From Aureococcus anophagefferens (lineage: Eukaryota > Sar > Pelagophyceae > Pelagomonadales > Pelagomonadaceae), in assembly GCF_000186865.1 (NCBI RefSeq), contig NW_008705565.1, positions 1,917,845 through 1,981,844 of the forward strand: a stretch of DNA of 64,000 nucleotides, read 5' to 3'. Both the position numbers and the translations under genes were made by a program. Below are positions 10,005 through 18,884 of this stretch, in pieces (the first letter of the stretch is position 1; every line of letters starts with the position of its first letter). The notes under the pieces are model-generated. The model searched no databases. It saw nothing but the letters and a program-made list of their open reading frames with translations, and was not told the DNA's origin.

Positions 10005-11588
10005 CTAGGTCGCCTTGGAGGCGCGGCGGGGGCGCTTCGCGGCGGCGCCCACGGAGCCGCCGCGCCGGGGCTTGGGCTTGGCGCGCGTCGCGCCGCGGCC
10101 GCCGCGGCGCGCCGGCGGCGGGTCGGCCGGGAACCGCGCGGGGTCGCCGATTTCGTAGTTGCCCTCGCGGACGTCCTTGCGGACGGCCGCGATCCAGCTC
10201 GCGAACTTGGAGGGGCTGAGCTTGCCGCGCGGCATGAGGGCGACGCGGCGCGCGAGCGCGTCGCTCGTCGACTTCGGGAACTTGTCGCCCTTCGAGCTGT
10301 TGATCGCGGGGCGCGCGAGCTGGAGGTGGACGATGCGGTTGACGTAGTCGAAGGCCGGGAGCGTGTTGTTGTGGCGGTCGACGAAGGGGCCCATGTCCTT
10401 GAGGACCTTGTTGCGGGGCACGATGTGGTCGACGTTGAGGACGCCCATCGTCCACATGCGGCGGACGTCGGCGGCGCTGCCGGGGTACGTCGCGACGAGG
10501 TACTCCATGACCTGGGCCACGGTTAAGCCCCAGAAGGCCTCGGCCTTCGCGACGGCCACGAAGGGGAAGTCGACCTTGCCGCCCCGGCGCTTGACCGCGC
10601 GCAGGAAGCCCGCGAGGACGTTGCAGGCGACGGCGGCGCCGCAGCCGTCCGCGCCGCACTTGCACAGCCTCTTTTCGACCTTGGTCTCGTCGCAGAGGCT
10701 GCCGCCGCACTCCTCGCTCCGGCAGCTGCAGTGCCACTTGGGCAGCTTCGTGCGCGCGCACAGGGACGCGCCGCATTTGTCGTCGTCGCACTCGCAGACG
10801 CAGCGGACGCGGCCCGTCGTGGGGCAGAGTCGCGCGCCGCACTCGAGGCGGCGGCAGGGGCAGTCACCCTGCCGCTTCTTGGTGCGCGGGCACAGCCAGG
10901 CGCCGCAGTCATCGTCGTCGCACTCGCAATCGCCGCGGACGCGGCCCGTCGTGGGGCACAGGGACGCGCCGCAGTCGCCGTCGCCGCAGTCGCAGAGCGC
11001 GCGCTTGAGGCCCGTCGTGGGGCACAGGGACGCGCCGCAGTCGCCGTCGCCGCAGTCGCAGCGCGCGCGCTCGAGGCCCGTCTTGGGGCACAGGGACGCG
11101 CCGCAGCCCTTCGCGCCGCAGTCGCATTTGTTGCGCTGCGCGCCCGTGACCATGCAGAGGTAGCTTCCGCAGCCCTCCGAATTGCAGGAGCAGATGGTGC
11201 GCCGCACGCCCGTGACGAGGCAGGCCCGGGACGAGAGCACCGGGGTCTTCTTCGTCTTCGGCTTCGTCTTCTTCACGGGCGCGGCCGGCTCCTCAGCGGG
11301 GTACGCGTCGTCGAAAAAAACCTTCGGAGCCCGGTCGCGGACGCTCTTCGGCTCCCACACTTCGGCTCCTCGCAGCCGGAGCTCAACCTTGCCCAAGCGG
11401 CTCCGCGGCCGCGATTGGACGCTCTTGGGGTCCGAGGCCTCGATGCGCCCGGCGGCCGCCAGCAGCGCATTCAGGCCGACGGCCGGCTGCACCGGCGTCG
11501 GCATGGGTGCCGCCGCGGCCAACAGCGACACGCCGCTGCCCCGCTGCGCGTTCGCGCGCGTGTGCGGCATGCCAAGGCGGGGCGACAA
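10005..11588 (-). CDS. Cys-rich tandem-repeat protein with HNH-endonuclease-like domain
   Basis: The protein is 527 aa with no intron. Residues about 118-316 hold roughly nine copies of a 22-residue unit of pattern C-x-C-x4-CG-x2-LC-x2-T-x3-R (for example CDCGDGDCGASLCPTTGLKR), so about four Cys per unit. These are probably metal knuckles, a structural inference. The repeat array is followed by a compact region with VDHIVPRNKVL (about residue 385) and HNNTLPAFDYVNRIVHLQL, which resembles an HNH/HNHc nuclease core (D-H dyad then H-N). The C-terminus is basic, as in DNA/RNA-binding proteins. Function is unproven; a nuclease or a nucleic-acid-binding regulator is plausible. The ATG at 11588 is the first of the frame; the divergent neighbour starts at 11875. 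Confidence 0.65.
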   Translation of the reverse strand: MSPRLGMPHTRANAQRGSGVSLLAAAAPMPTPVQPAVGLNALLAAAGRIEASDPKSVQSRPRSRLGKVELRLRGAEVWEPKSVRDRAPKVFFDDAYPAEEPAAPVKKTKPKTKKTPVLSSRACLVTGVRRTICSCNSEGCGSYLCMVTGAQRNKCDCGAKGCGASLCPKTGLERARCDCGDGDCGASLCPTTGLKRALCDCGDGDCGASLCPTTGRVRGDCECDDDDCGAWLCPRTKKRQGDCPCRRLECGARLCPTTGRVRCVCECDDDKCGASLCARTKLPKWHCSCRSEECGGSLCDETKVEKRLCKCGADGCGAAVACNVLAGFLRAVKRRGGKVDFPFVAVAKAEAFWGLTVAQVMEYLVATYPGSAADVRRMWTMGVLNVDHIVPRNKVLKDMGPFVDRHNNTLPAFDYVNRIVHLQLARPAINSSKGDKFPKSTSDALARRVALMPRGKLSPSKFASWIAAVRKDVREGNYEIGDPARFPADPPPARRGGRGATRAKPKPRRGGSVGAAAKRPRRASKAT

Positions 11589-11874
11589 GTCTGCGGTCGG
11601 GATGCACCAGACTCAACTGGCACAATCTGATTGGGTCCGACGAGGACTTCGCCAGGGCAAAAAAAAGACGCGTCTGCGAGGAGCTTCTGGCCTTGATATT
11701 ATCTCGCGGCCTACGCACGACCCCGGGAGACGTGGCTCGTGCGGCCGTTGAGATGGTCAGGTCTCGGTCGCCGCCTAGGCGAAGCTCTAGACGCCGGCGA
11801 CCGCGCGGACGGTGAGTTGTGTGTTGATCGGCAGCTTGCCGCCAAAGCTGAAGCTGAGGCAGCCCCAGCGCGGC

Positions 11875-12681
11875 ATGGCCGGCCCGCCGACCATCTCCCA
11901 CGCCGTGGGCGACGACGTCTTCGAGCTCGAGGTGCCCCAGGCCCCCGCGGCGGGATCCGTCGACGGCGCCTTCGCGCACCTGCTCTGGAACGGCGGCAAG
12001 GTCCTGGCCGACTTTTTGGGCCGGCGCAGCGACGTCGTGCGCGGCAAGCGCGTCGTCGAGCTCGGCGCGGCGACGGCGCTGCCGTCGCTCGTCGCGCTCA
12101 GGCGCGGCTGCGCCTTCGCCTGCGTCTGCGACCTGCCGCGGCCCCGGCTCCTCGGCGTCATCCGGGCGAACGTCGAGCGGAGCCGCGCGCCGCGGTCCCG
12201 GTGCCAGGTCCGGGGCTACCAGTTCTACAAGTTCTCGCCCGGCGCGCTGACCATGGGCGCCGGGGCCTACGACCGCACCTACGGCGACAGCGCGCCGCGC
12301 GTCTGGCCCGGGCTGTCGCGCGCGGCCGCGGTCGCGCGGCGCCTCTCGGTCGCGCTCTCGGTCGCGCCCGCGGACGACGGCGCCTTCGACGTCGCCCTCG
12401 TCGCGGACATGATTTACCTCCACGACCTCCACGCGGGCCTCGTCGACACGCTCGCCGGCGTGCTCAAGCCCGGCGGCGCGGCCTACGTGACGTTCATGCA
12501 CCGCTTCGAAGGCAAGGAGCACGGGGACCTGCGCTTCTTCGACCTCGCGCGGGACGCGGGCCTCGACTCCGAGCGCCTCGAGACGCACACCATGCCCCGG
12601 GAGCAGGCCGTCGGCGCCGAGCCGCCGGGCACGCCCGCGCCCGTCTTCCTGTACCGCCTCACGAAGCGGGAAGTTACGTAG
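11875..12681 (+). CDS. EFM7/NNT1-like protein methyltransferase
   Basis: The protein is 268 aa from ATG 11875 (an in-frame ATG at 11812 precedes it, but the conserved start MAGPPTISHAVGDDVFELE fits better). The order HLLWNGGKVLADFL, RVVELGAATALPSLVAL (SAM motif I), CDLPRP, VALVADMIYLHDLHAGL and a final PVFLYRLTKRE follows methyltransferase-16 enzymes. The layout resembles yeast EFM7 (an eEF1A methyltransferase) and METTL21-type enzymes. Motif I lacks the usual third Gly (AATALP instead of GAGxGLP), so activity is not certain. Substrate is unknown. Confidence 0.7.
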   Translation: MAGPPTISHAVGDDVFELEVPQAPAAGSVDGAFAHLLWNGGKVLADFLGRRSDVVRGKRVVELGAATALPSLVALRRGCAFACVCDLPRPRLLGVIRANVERSRAPRSRCQVRGYQFYKFSPGALTMGAGAYDRTYGDSAPRVWPGLSRAAAVARRLSVALSVAPADDGAFDVALVADMIYLHDLHAGLVDTLAGVLKPGGAAYVTFMHRFEGKEHGDLRFFDLARDAGLDSERLETHTMPREQAVGAEPPGTPAPVFLYRLTKREVT

Positions 12682-12918
12682 CGTTCTTCTTCTTTTGGTG
12701 GCATACGAGAGGCATGCTCGGCGCGTCGGTCGTCTGCGTCGTTCCGCGACGAAGCGGCCTTGCTCGGCCCGTGATGGAGCCCGGGGCGCGCGGCCAGGGA
12801 TGACAGCCTCGGGTTCAACGTAGCATCAACGTGCAGTATGGCCTTGGAGTGCCCTCGCTCCCGAGCCGCCGTCTGTGTCGTGCCCGCTGCTGCCCGCGCG
12901 CCGCCCCCGCGACGCCAA

Positions 12919-12933
12919 GCACACACACACACG
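12919..12933. repeat. Short (AC)n microsatellite in 5' flank
   Basis: A run of AC dinucleotides lies just upstream of the ATG at 12944, probably in the 5' UTR of the CCCH/RS gene. Confidence 0.5.
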
Positions 12934-12943
12934 AATCTTAGAG

Positions 12944-13558
12944 ATGGCGCCCGGCCAGCACCGCGTGGCGCGGTCGCCGAGCCCGACGATCACGTGCGAG
13001 ACGTGCAACAAGGAGGGCAACACCAAGGACGGCTTCTACAGTTCGAGCTTCTGCTCGAAGGCGTGCTACGAGTCGCGCAAGAAGCCGGCCTACGAGGGCC
13101 GCGGCGGCCCGCCCCGGGAGGCCCCGGGCGGCGGCCGCCTCATCGAGAAGGCGGGCTTCCGCGACACGCGCTGCTTCGACTTCATGCGCGGCCGCTGCAA
13201 CCGCGGGAGCTCCTGCCGCTTCTCCCACGACGACGCCGGCGGCGACCGGGGCCGCGACGACCGGGGCCGCGACCGCCGGCCGCGGTCCCGGTCCCGCGAC
13301 CGCCGCGACGCGCGCCGCGGCCGGTCCCGGTCCCGGTCCCGGTCGCGCGGCCGCCGCGACCGCGACAAGTCCGAGAGCAGGTCGCGCCGCGACCGCCGCG
13401 ACGCGTCCAAGAGCAAGTCGCCGTCGTCGTCGCCCGAGCCGCCCCGGGCGGCCAAGAAGAGCAGCTTCGCGGCCGCGCCCGCGGGCTACGTCGCCGAGCT
13501 CGACCACCACGGCAACCCCACGAACATCCCGCCCGTCGTCGCCGAGGGCGACGACTAG
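12944..13558 (+). CDS. CCCH zinc-finger protein with RS domain (splicing-factor-like)
   Basis: The protein is 204 aa. The N-terminus holds a Cys cluster (CETCNKEGNTKDG, then FCSKAC) that could bind zinc. Residues about 75-90 form a CCCH finger, C-x7-C-x5-C-x3-H (CFDFMRGRCNRGSSCRFSH). An arginine-serine domain (repeated RSRSRS, RDRRD) follows, then a Ser/Pro-rich tail. CCCH plus RS is typical of U2AF35/ZRSR-type and other pre-mRNA splicing proteins, although no RRM is present. An ATG at 12875 in the same frame is less likely because it would be an Arg/Thr-His leader overlapping the AC repeat. Confidence 0.75.
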   Translation: MAPGQHRVARSPSPTITCETCNKEGNTKDGFYSSSFCSKACYESRKKPAYEGRGGPPREAPGGGRLIEKAGFRDTRCFDFMRGRCNRGSSCRFSHDDAGGDRGRDDRGRDRRPRSRSRDRRDARRGRSRSRSRSRGRRDRDKSESRSRRDRRDASKSKSPSSSPEPPRAAKKSSFAAAPAGYVAELDHHGNPTNIPPVVAEGDD

Positions 13559-13680
13559 GCTCGCCCGCCCCGGCCGCCACGCTCGTCCGTAAGCACCGTC
13601 GTTCGCGCACGCGTCTCGCCAGCTCGGTGCAACCCCCATTCAACAAGGCTTCACAAGTGGCTTCACCATTGGTGGAGACG

Positions 13681-14994
13681 ATGTTCGCGGCGAGGAGGAT
13701 CTGCGTGGTCGCGCCACCCACGCTCTCGAGCTCGTCGAGCATGCTGCTGCGCGCCGCGCGCCACGCGTCGTCGCGCGCGAAGAAGCCGAGCGCGACGCCC
13801 AGAGGGAGCAGCCGGGCCGCCGACGCGCCGTCGCGCGCGAAGCAACGCCCCGCCCTCGACGACGCCGTCGACGCCCTCGCGAGCCGCGGCGACCTCGCCG
13901 GCGCCGTGGCTTTGGCCCAAAGGTCGCGCGCGAGGCCCGAGACCTGGCGCCGCCTGCTCAAGCGCCACCTGCGCGTGCGGAGCTCCGCGACGTCGCGCGA
14001 GTCGAGGAAAGCGCTGATACAGCGGCGCCGGCTCGCGCTCGCGTCCCTCGACGCCATGGCCCGCGACGGCGCGTTGCGCAAAGGCGAGCTCACGACGGTC
14101 ATGTCCATCTGCATCGCGAGCGACGACGCGCCGGGGGCGCTCGCGGCCTTCGACGCCCACGCGCCGGCGCTGCCCGACCGCGACGCGCACCTCTACAACA
14201 CGGCGCTGCAGGCCGCGCTGCGCGTCTCCGAGGACGCGTTCGACCGCGCGCTCGCCGCCATGGCCGCGGAGTCGATCGCCTTCGACGGCTTCACCTACGC
14301 GTGCCTCGCGCGGTCCAAAGCCGCGCGCGGCGACGCCGCGGGCGTGCGCGCATTGCTCGACGAGATGCCCGCGGAGCCCATGGACATGGCGAAGAACGCG
14401 CTCGTGATGGCGCACGTCCGCGCGGGCGACGCGGACGGCGCGCTGGAGGCGGCGCTCGCGGCCTTCCCGGACGAGCGGACCGAGGAGACGTCGCGGTTGC
14501 TCCACGAGGCCTTCCGCCACTCGTCGTCGATGCAGGCGTCGCTCGAGGACCTCGGGTTCCCGCGCGGCGCCGTGCCCGCCGTCGAGGGCGGCGTGCTCGA
14601 CGTCCGGGGCCGGTCCGTCGCCGACGCAAAGCACGCGATCCTCGAGGCCCTGCGCGCCGACGAGGCCCGCTTCGCGGCGTCGGGCGACCCGCCGGCGGCC
14701 GGGCTCACGGTCCGCTTCGGCGCGCGGCGCGTCCGCGCGTTCCGCGACGGCCGCGACGACCTCCGCGGCGCCTGCGAGGACCTCTTCGCGAGCCTGGGCG
14801 TCGAGGTCCGCGGCGCGGGCGTCGGCGCGCTCCGCGTCGACCGGGACGCGCTCGCGACGTTCATCGAGAAGCGGGAGCTCCGCGCGACGACGGACGACTT
14901 CGTCCGCGCGTCCCTCGTGAGGCACCTGGCCCTCCCGGGCTTCGTGCTCCTGGGCGCGCTCGTCGGGCCGAAGCTCGCCGCCTTCGTTACGTGA
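13681..14994 (+). CDS. Organellar PPR protein with Smr-like C-terminus
   Basis: The protein is 437 aa. The N-terminus is a mitochondrial-type leader (Arg/Ser/Ala-rich, MFAARRICVVAPPT). Helical repeats then include LYNTALQAALR, FTYACLARSKAARGDAAGVR and AKNALVMAHVRAGDADGALE, the N-x-L/A and A-R-G-D signatures of pentatricopeptide repeats, which bind organelle RNA. A C-terminal LDVRGRSVADAKHAILEAL looks like the start of a Smr domain (LDLHG-type), and the end is a hydrophobic tail. I place the start at 13681. The same frame is open further upstream, but that part overlaps the CCCH gene in another frame. The convergent neighbour ends 10 bp away. Confidence 0.7.
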   Translation: MFAARRICVVAPPTLSSSSSMLLRAARHASSRAKKPSATPRGSSRAADAPSRAKQRPALDDAVDALASRGDLAGAVALAQRSRARPETWRRLLKRHLRVRSSATSRESRKALIQRRRLALASLDAMARDGALRKGELTTVMSICIASDDAPGALAAFDAHAPALPDRDAHLYNTALQAALRVSEDAFDRALAAMAAESIAFDGFTYACLARSKAARGDAAGVRALLDEMPAEPMDMAKNALVMAHVRAGDADGALEAALAAFPDERTEETSRLLHEAFRHSSSMQASLEDLGFPRGAVPAVEGGVLDVRGRSVADAKHAILEALRADEARFAASGDPPAAGLTVRFGARRVRAFRDGRDDLRGACEDLFASLGVEVRGAGVGALRVDRDALATFIEKRELRATTDDFVRASLVRHLALPGFVLLGALVGPKLAAFVT

Positions 14995-15004
14995 GTCACC
15001 TAGT

Positions 15005-15928
15005 TTAGTGATCCGCGCGGCGCGCGGAGACGAGGCGGTAGACCCGCTTCGTCGCCGGGGTCCGCGCGCGCGCGTCGCCGTCGCGCGCGGCCGCGGCGCC
15101 GTCCGAGCACGCGAGCGTGTAGAGCGCCTCCTCGACGACGAGCCCCGCCCTCCCGCGGAGCTGCTCCGCGAGGTCCTCGAGCGCGAAGCGGCAGCCCGTG
15201 GGCCCGATGAACAGGGCCTCGCGCGCGTCGAGGGATGCGACGAGGTCCGCGAGGCCCGCGGTTTCCCTTTCGTCGTAGGCGACGTCCGCGCCGAGGACGA
15301 GGTCGTAGGCGCGCGGCCGCGCGACGCCGCCGCCGTCGCGCGCCGCCGCGGAGCCCCAGCCGAGGTAGGCCACGTCGAGGGGCGCGCCCCCGCCCGCGGC
15401 GACGCGCGCGGCGTTCGCCCGGAGCTGCGCGAGGACCGCTTCGTGCGCGTCCGTCAGCGCGACCGCCGCGGCCGCGCGCCGCGCGGCGACGTCGAGGCCC
15501 GGCAGCCCCGCGCCCGCGCCGAGCTCGAGGACGCGCAGGCCGGCCTCGGCCGGGCGCGCGCGCACGAGCAGCGTCAGCGCGATCGCCGCGTCCCAGACGC
15601 GCGCGCAGCCCGTCTTGAAGACCATGGCCTCCGGTCGTTTCTCCCTCTCGAGCTCGACGACGACGTGCCGCGGCGCGTCGCCGTGGCTGAAGGCGGCGTC
15701 GCACAGGTCGTACGGCGCTTTCTCGGACCGGCGCACGAGGCTCGCCAGCGGCGGCGCCGCGGTGCCCAGGTGCGGCGTGTACTCGTTCAGCGAGCCTTCG
15801 AAGAGGTCGTAGCGCGCCGCCGCCCAGACGCGGGCGCAGCCGGGCGCGGGCTCCGGCGCGGGCTTCCTCAAAATTGGCGCATGCTTGGGCTCGGGCTCGG
15901 GCTTCGCCCAGCATCCGCAGAGCCCCAT
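15005..15928 (-). CDS. Methyltransferase-16 family protein with possible lipid anchor
   Basis: The protein is 307 aa from ATG 15928. The start MGLCGCW has Gly2 and Cys4/Cys6 and looks like a dual myristoylation/palmitoylation signal, the reason for choosing it over the ATG at 16075. Motif I is RVLELGAGAGLPGLDVA, later come ALTDAHEAVL (acidic loop) and YDLVLGADVAYDER (post-I D-x-x-Y). 'VFKTGCARVWDAAIALT' before motif I fits lysine methyltransferases of the METTL21 kind. The substrate is unknown; membrane anchoring would be unusual for the family. Confidence 0.7.
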   Translation of the reverse strand: MGLCGCWAKPEPEPKHAPILRKPAPEPAPGCARVWAAARYDLFEGSLNEYTPHLGTAAPPLASLVRRSEKAPYDLCDAAFSHGDAPRHVVVELEREKRPEAMVFKTGCARVWDAAIALTLLVRARPAEAGLRVLELGAGAGLPGLDVAARRAAAAVALTDAHEAVLAQLRANAARVAAGGGAPLDVAYLGWGSAAARDGGGVARPRAYDLVLGADVAYDERETAGLADLVASLDAREALFIGPTGCRFALEDLAEQLRGRAGLVVEEALYTLACSDGAAAARDGDARARTPATKRVYRLVSARRADH

Positions 15929-16250
15929 CACGAGCCCATCGGGAAGTCCATCGGGAGCGCTGGAATGGGCGTTGTTGAGGTCCACGGTGAAGTGCAAGGT
16001 GGACCGACGACGTCGACCACCACCGTCGGGGCACTCGGTAAGCATTCCCCCTCTCCTCTGAAACGCATATGTCATCGGGTTTTCTTTTGCGCACGCGTGT
16101 GCGGCGCCAGCGCCGTGGGCGACGGACGTCGAGCGCTTGGCCGGGGGTCCGCAGGCCCGCTGGGCGGGTGGCTCTCACCGAGGCCCAGCGGCACGCACTG
16201 GGGTGCTCCTCAAACGCTTCGATCCAAGGCTCTTTCTACCCGAAAACAGG

Positions 16251-17361
16251 ATGAACGAGGAGTTCGTGTCGTGGATCGAGAGCGTCGGGTGCGGCGACAT
16301 CGCTCGCGAAGTTGGGCTCATCGACGAGACGGGCAAACTTCCGTAGCGCCGCCCGCGTCCCCTTGCCCCCCTCCGCGCGCCGCCGCCGCCGCCGCGCGCG
16401 CCGCGACGCCCCGCCTTTCGCTCCCAGGTCGCGCTACTGCGATGCGCCCGCGCGGCGCGAGAACGAGTCCGACGGCGGCGACTCGCCGCGCGCGGCGAGC
16501 GAGGACCCGATCGTCGCGACGTCGCCCGAGACGAAGCGGCGGCGCGCCAAGGAGAAGCAGGCGACGGCCGTCGAGGAGACGGCCAAGGGCCTGCGCCACT
16601 TCTCGGAGAAGGTCTGCAAGAAGGTCGAGGAGAAGGGCTCGACGACGCGCGGCGCCCGCGCCCGCGCTTCCGCCGCGCGGCCGCCGCGCGCGGGCCGACG
16701 CGCTCCCGCCCCCCCCAGGTACAACGAGGTCGCCGACGAGCTCGTGAGCGAGTACCTCGAGGAGCAGGCGCGGCTCACGGGCCAGCGGCCCGACGACGAG
16801 AAGAACATCCGGCGCCGCGTCTACGACGCGCTGAACGTGTTGATGGCCATGGACATCATCTCCAAGGAGAAGAAGGAGATCAAGTGGTGCGGCCTGCCGT
16901 CCTACGCCGACAGCGACCTCGACGTCGCGAGCCGCGACGTCGACCGCGCGCGCAAGTCCGTCGCGCGGAAGCGGCGCCACGTCGAGGACCTGCTCCGGCA
17001 GCAGTCCGCGCTCGCGAACCTCCGGCGGCGCAACGCCGCGCGCGGCGGCGGCCCGGCGGCGGGCAGCCCGGCGAGCGGCGAGGCCGCGCCCCACCTCGCG
17101 CTGCCCTTCATCGCCGTCGCGACGCGGAAGACGACGACGGTCCGCTGCGAGATGACCGACGACCGCCGCGAGGTCTTCTTCGACTTCTCCGGGCCCTACG
17201 AGATCATCGACGACGCCGACGTCCTCAAGCGCCTCAAGCTCCACGAGCCCCAGCCCGACGAGCCGCCGCCGCCCGACGAGCGCGCGAGGACCGACTCCGA
17301 GGTGAAGATGCCGCCGCCGCTCCCCGTCATCGAGCCGCCCAAGCCCGCGGAGTCGGCGTGA
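16251..17361 (+). CDS. TFDP: DP (E2F dimerisation partner) transcription factor
   Basis: Three exons: 16251-16342, 16428-16646, 16719-17361 (317 aa). Intron 1 is 85 nt GT-AG; intron 2 is 72 nt GC-AG and removes an Arg/Pro-rich read-through to restore KGSTT/YNEVADELVSEY. The winged-helix DNA-binding domain spans about residues 83-160 (KGLRHFSEKVCKKVEEKG, then NIRRRVYDALNVLMAMDII and IKWCGLP). RRRVYDALNVLMAMDII is the DP-type DEF region. A coiled coil follows (VARKRRHVEDLLRQQ), then the DCB/marked-box-like part. DP pairs with E2F to control S-phase genes. Clear assignment. Confidence 0.9.
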
Positions 17362-17408
17362 TAAGAGTCCCAGGCGGTGGTCGCCCGAGGGCGCGCGCGA
17401 CGCGCGGC

Positions 17409-18158
17409 CTAGGCGGCGATGCTCCTCATCATCTTGACGATGGGCGCGACGAGGAGTCCCCCCGGCTGCTCGACGACGGTCTCGAGGAAGCGGTCGACCA
17501 TGGAGCCGTCGCCGCCGTCCGACGAGTCGCGGAGGACGGCCACGGCCTTGTCGATGGTCGGCCGCAGCATCGCGCCCATCGGCGACGCGAGGACCTTGGC
17601 GGGTACCTCCGTGACCATGGCCGGTAGAGGCGCGACGCCGAGGAACGCGAGGAGCGCGTCGGCGAAGTGGTTGCAGTTGCGCGACCAGAGGTCGTAGTTG
17701 TCCGCGGCGTACGGCGAAGCCGCGAACCACTCGTCGACATCGTCGGCCGTGCGCGAAGTGCGGCCGCGCGCCTCGAAGGTCACGTGCGCCCCGTCGCCGG
17801 GCGCCGCGGGCCCGCTGTGCGCGCCGTCCAAGTGAAACCAGGTCGTCTTCCCGTGGACGTGGACGTTGCAATGGAACACGCCGTCGAGCTTCACGCCGAG
17901 CATCACTTCCCCGGCCATCTTCATGAGGCCCTTGGACATGTCGACGATCTCCACGGTGACTTCGTAGGGATCCGTCGGCATGACGAACGGCGGCGGCTCC
18001 TCGCCTCTCGGTGTCGCCATCGTCGATTCCTTCGCCGCCGATTCGGGCTTCTTCGTCACGTTCGTCGCCGGCTTCTTCGCGACTTTAAGAGCGGGCTCGT
18101 CGTCCGACTCGACGTCGCTCGTGATGTTGTCCCATTTGGAGTAATCGATGGCGCCCAT
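17409..18158 (-). CDS. DeSI/PPPDE-type cysteine isopeptidase
   Basis: The protein is 249 aa from ATG 18158 (MGAIDYSKWDNITSDVESDD). The PPPDE fold shows VTVEIVDMSKGLMKM, the catalytic-His block GVFHCNVHVHGK and the catalytic-Cys block LWSRNCNHFADALLAFLGV. Spacing and order match DeSI-1/DeSI-2-type desumoylating or deubiquitinating isopeptidases. A short acidic N-terminal extension precedes the domain and an amphipathic C-terminal tail follows. The frame is open upstream to 18335, but the upstream part is compositionally unlike the gene. Convergent with the DP gene, 47 bp between stops. Confidence 0.85.
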   Translation of the reverse strand: MGAIDYSKWDNITSDVESDDEPALKVAKKPATNVTKKPESAAKESTMATPRGEEPPPFVMPTDPYEVTVEIVDMSKGLMKMAGEVMLGVKLDGVFHCNVHVHGKTTWFHLDGAHSGPAAPGDGAHVTFEARGRTSRTADDVDEWFAASPYAADNYDLWSRNCNHFADALLAFLGVAPLPAMVTEVPAKVLASPMGAMLRPTIDKAVAVLRDSSDGGDGSMVDRFLETVVEQPGGLLVAPIVKMMRSIAA

Positions 18159-18884
18159 GTCGTCGGCGGCTTTGGCGCCGCGTGTGATCAGTCGCGTTGC
18201 GGCGTCGCCAAACCGAGACGAGTGTCGAACAGAGCGGTCGCAAACGCCTCGGCAACGTCGCGAGCGGCGGCGCCACGTCGATCGAGACGGGTTTGCGGCG
18301 AGATCATCGCCGAAAACGCGACGAGCGTCGAACAAGCCTCGCGCAGAGGCTGTCAGAGCGGTCGCAGCGGGCGACGCCAGACCCCAAACGCCAACATCCG
18401 CAACAAAAGGAGAGGGAACTCGCGCTGAGAAGAGAGGTTAGTAGAGGCGGGTCGCGGGCACGCGCGCGCGGATTCGTCCGCGCGACTGCGTGGGCGGAGG
18501 CGGCGGCGGGCGCGCCGGCGGCGCTCGCGCGCCGCCGGCGGGCCGTGGGCCGCTGCCGCGCTCGGCGCGGCGGCGGCGCGCGGGCCGCCGCGTCGCCGGG
18601 CGCCGGGCCTCGATCAGGTTCTCTCCCGTCGCTGTCAGTGTTCGGGCGCTCGAAGAACAGCGGGCCATCGCGGGGGCGCACGGGTGTGCAGCTCGAGTGG
18701 CCCGCGGCGGATGGCGGCGCGGTGGCGGATAGCCGGGCCCGCCGGTGTTGTGTCTTGCTGGGGTCGGTGGCGTCGCGGCGGCGCCGTCGGCCGGCGCCGG
18801 GGCGTCGCCCGCCGTCGTCGTCGGGGGGAGAGTCGGGGGGCTGGGGGGCGGGGGGACCGGGGGGGCTCGTTTTTCGGCGCGAGC

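Noticed and set aside
10005..11588. EsV-1-7 repeats (brown-algal Cys/His repeat)
   Set aside because: The unit length and the Cys pattern without the conserved His do not match EsV-1-7.
12838..13680. Upstream extension of the PPR frame
   Set aside because: It overlaps the CCCH/RS gene in another frame; the mitochondrial-type leader begins at 13681.
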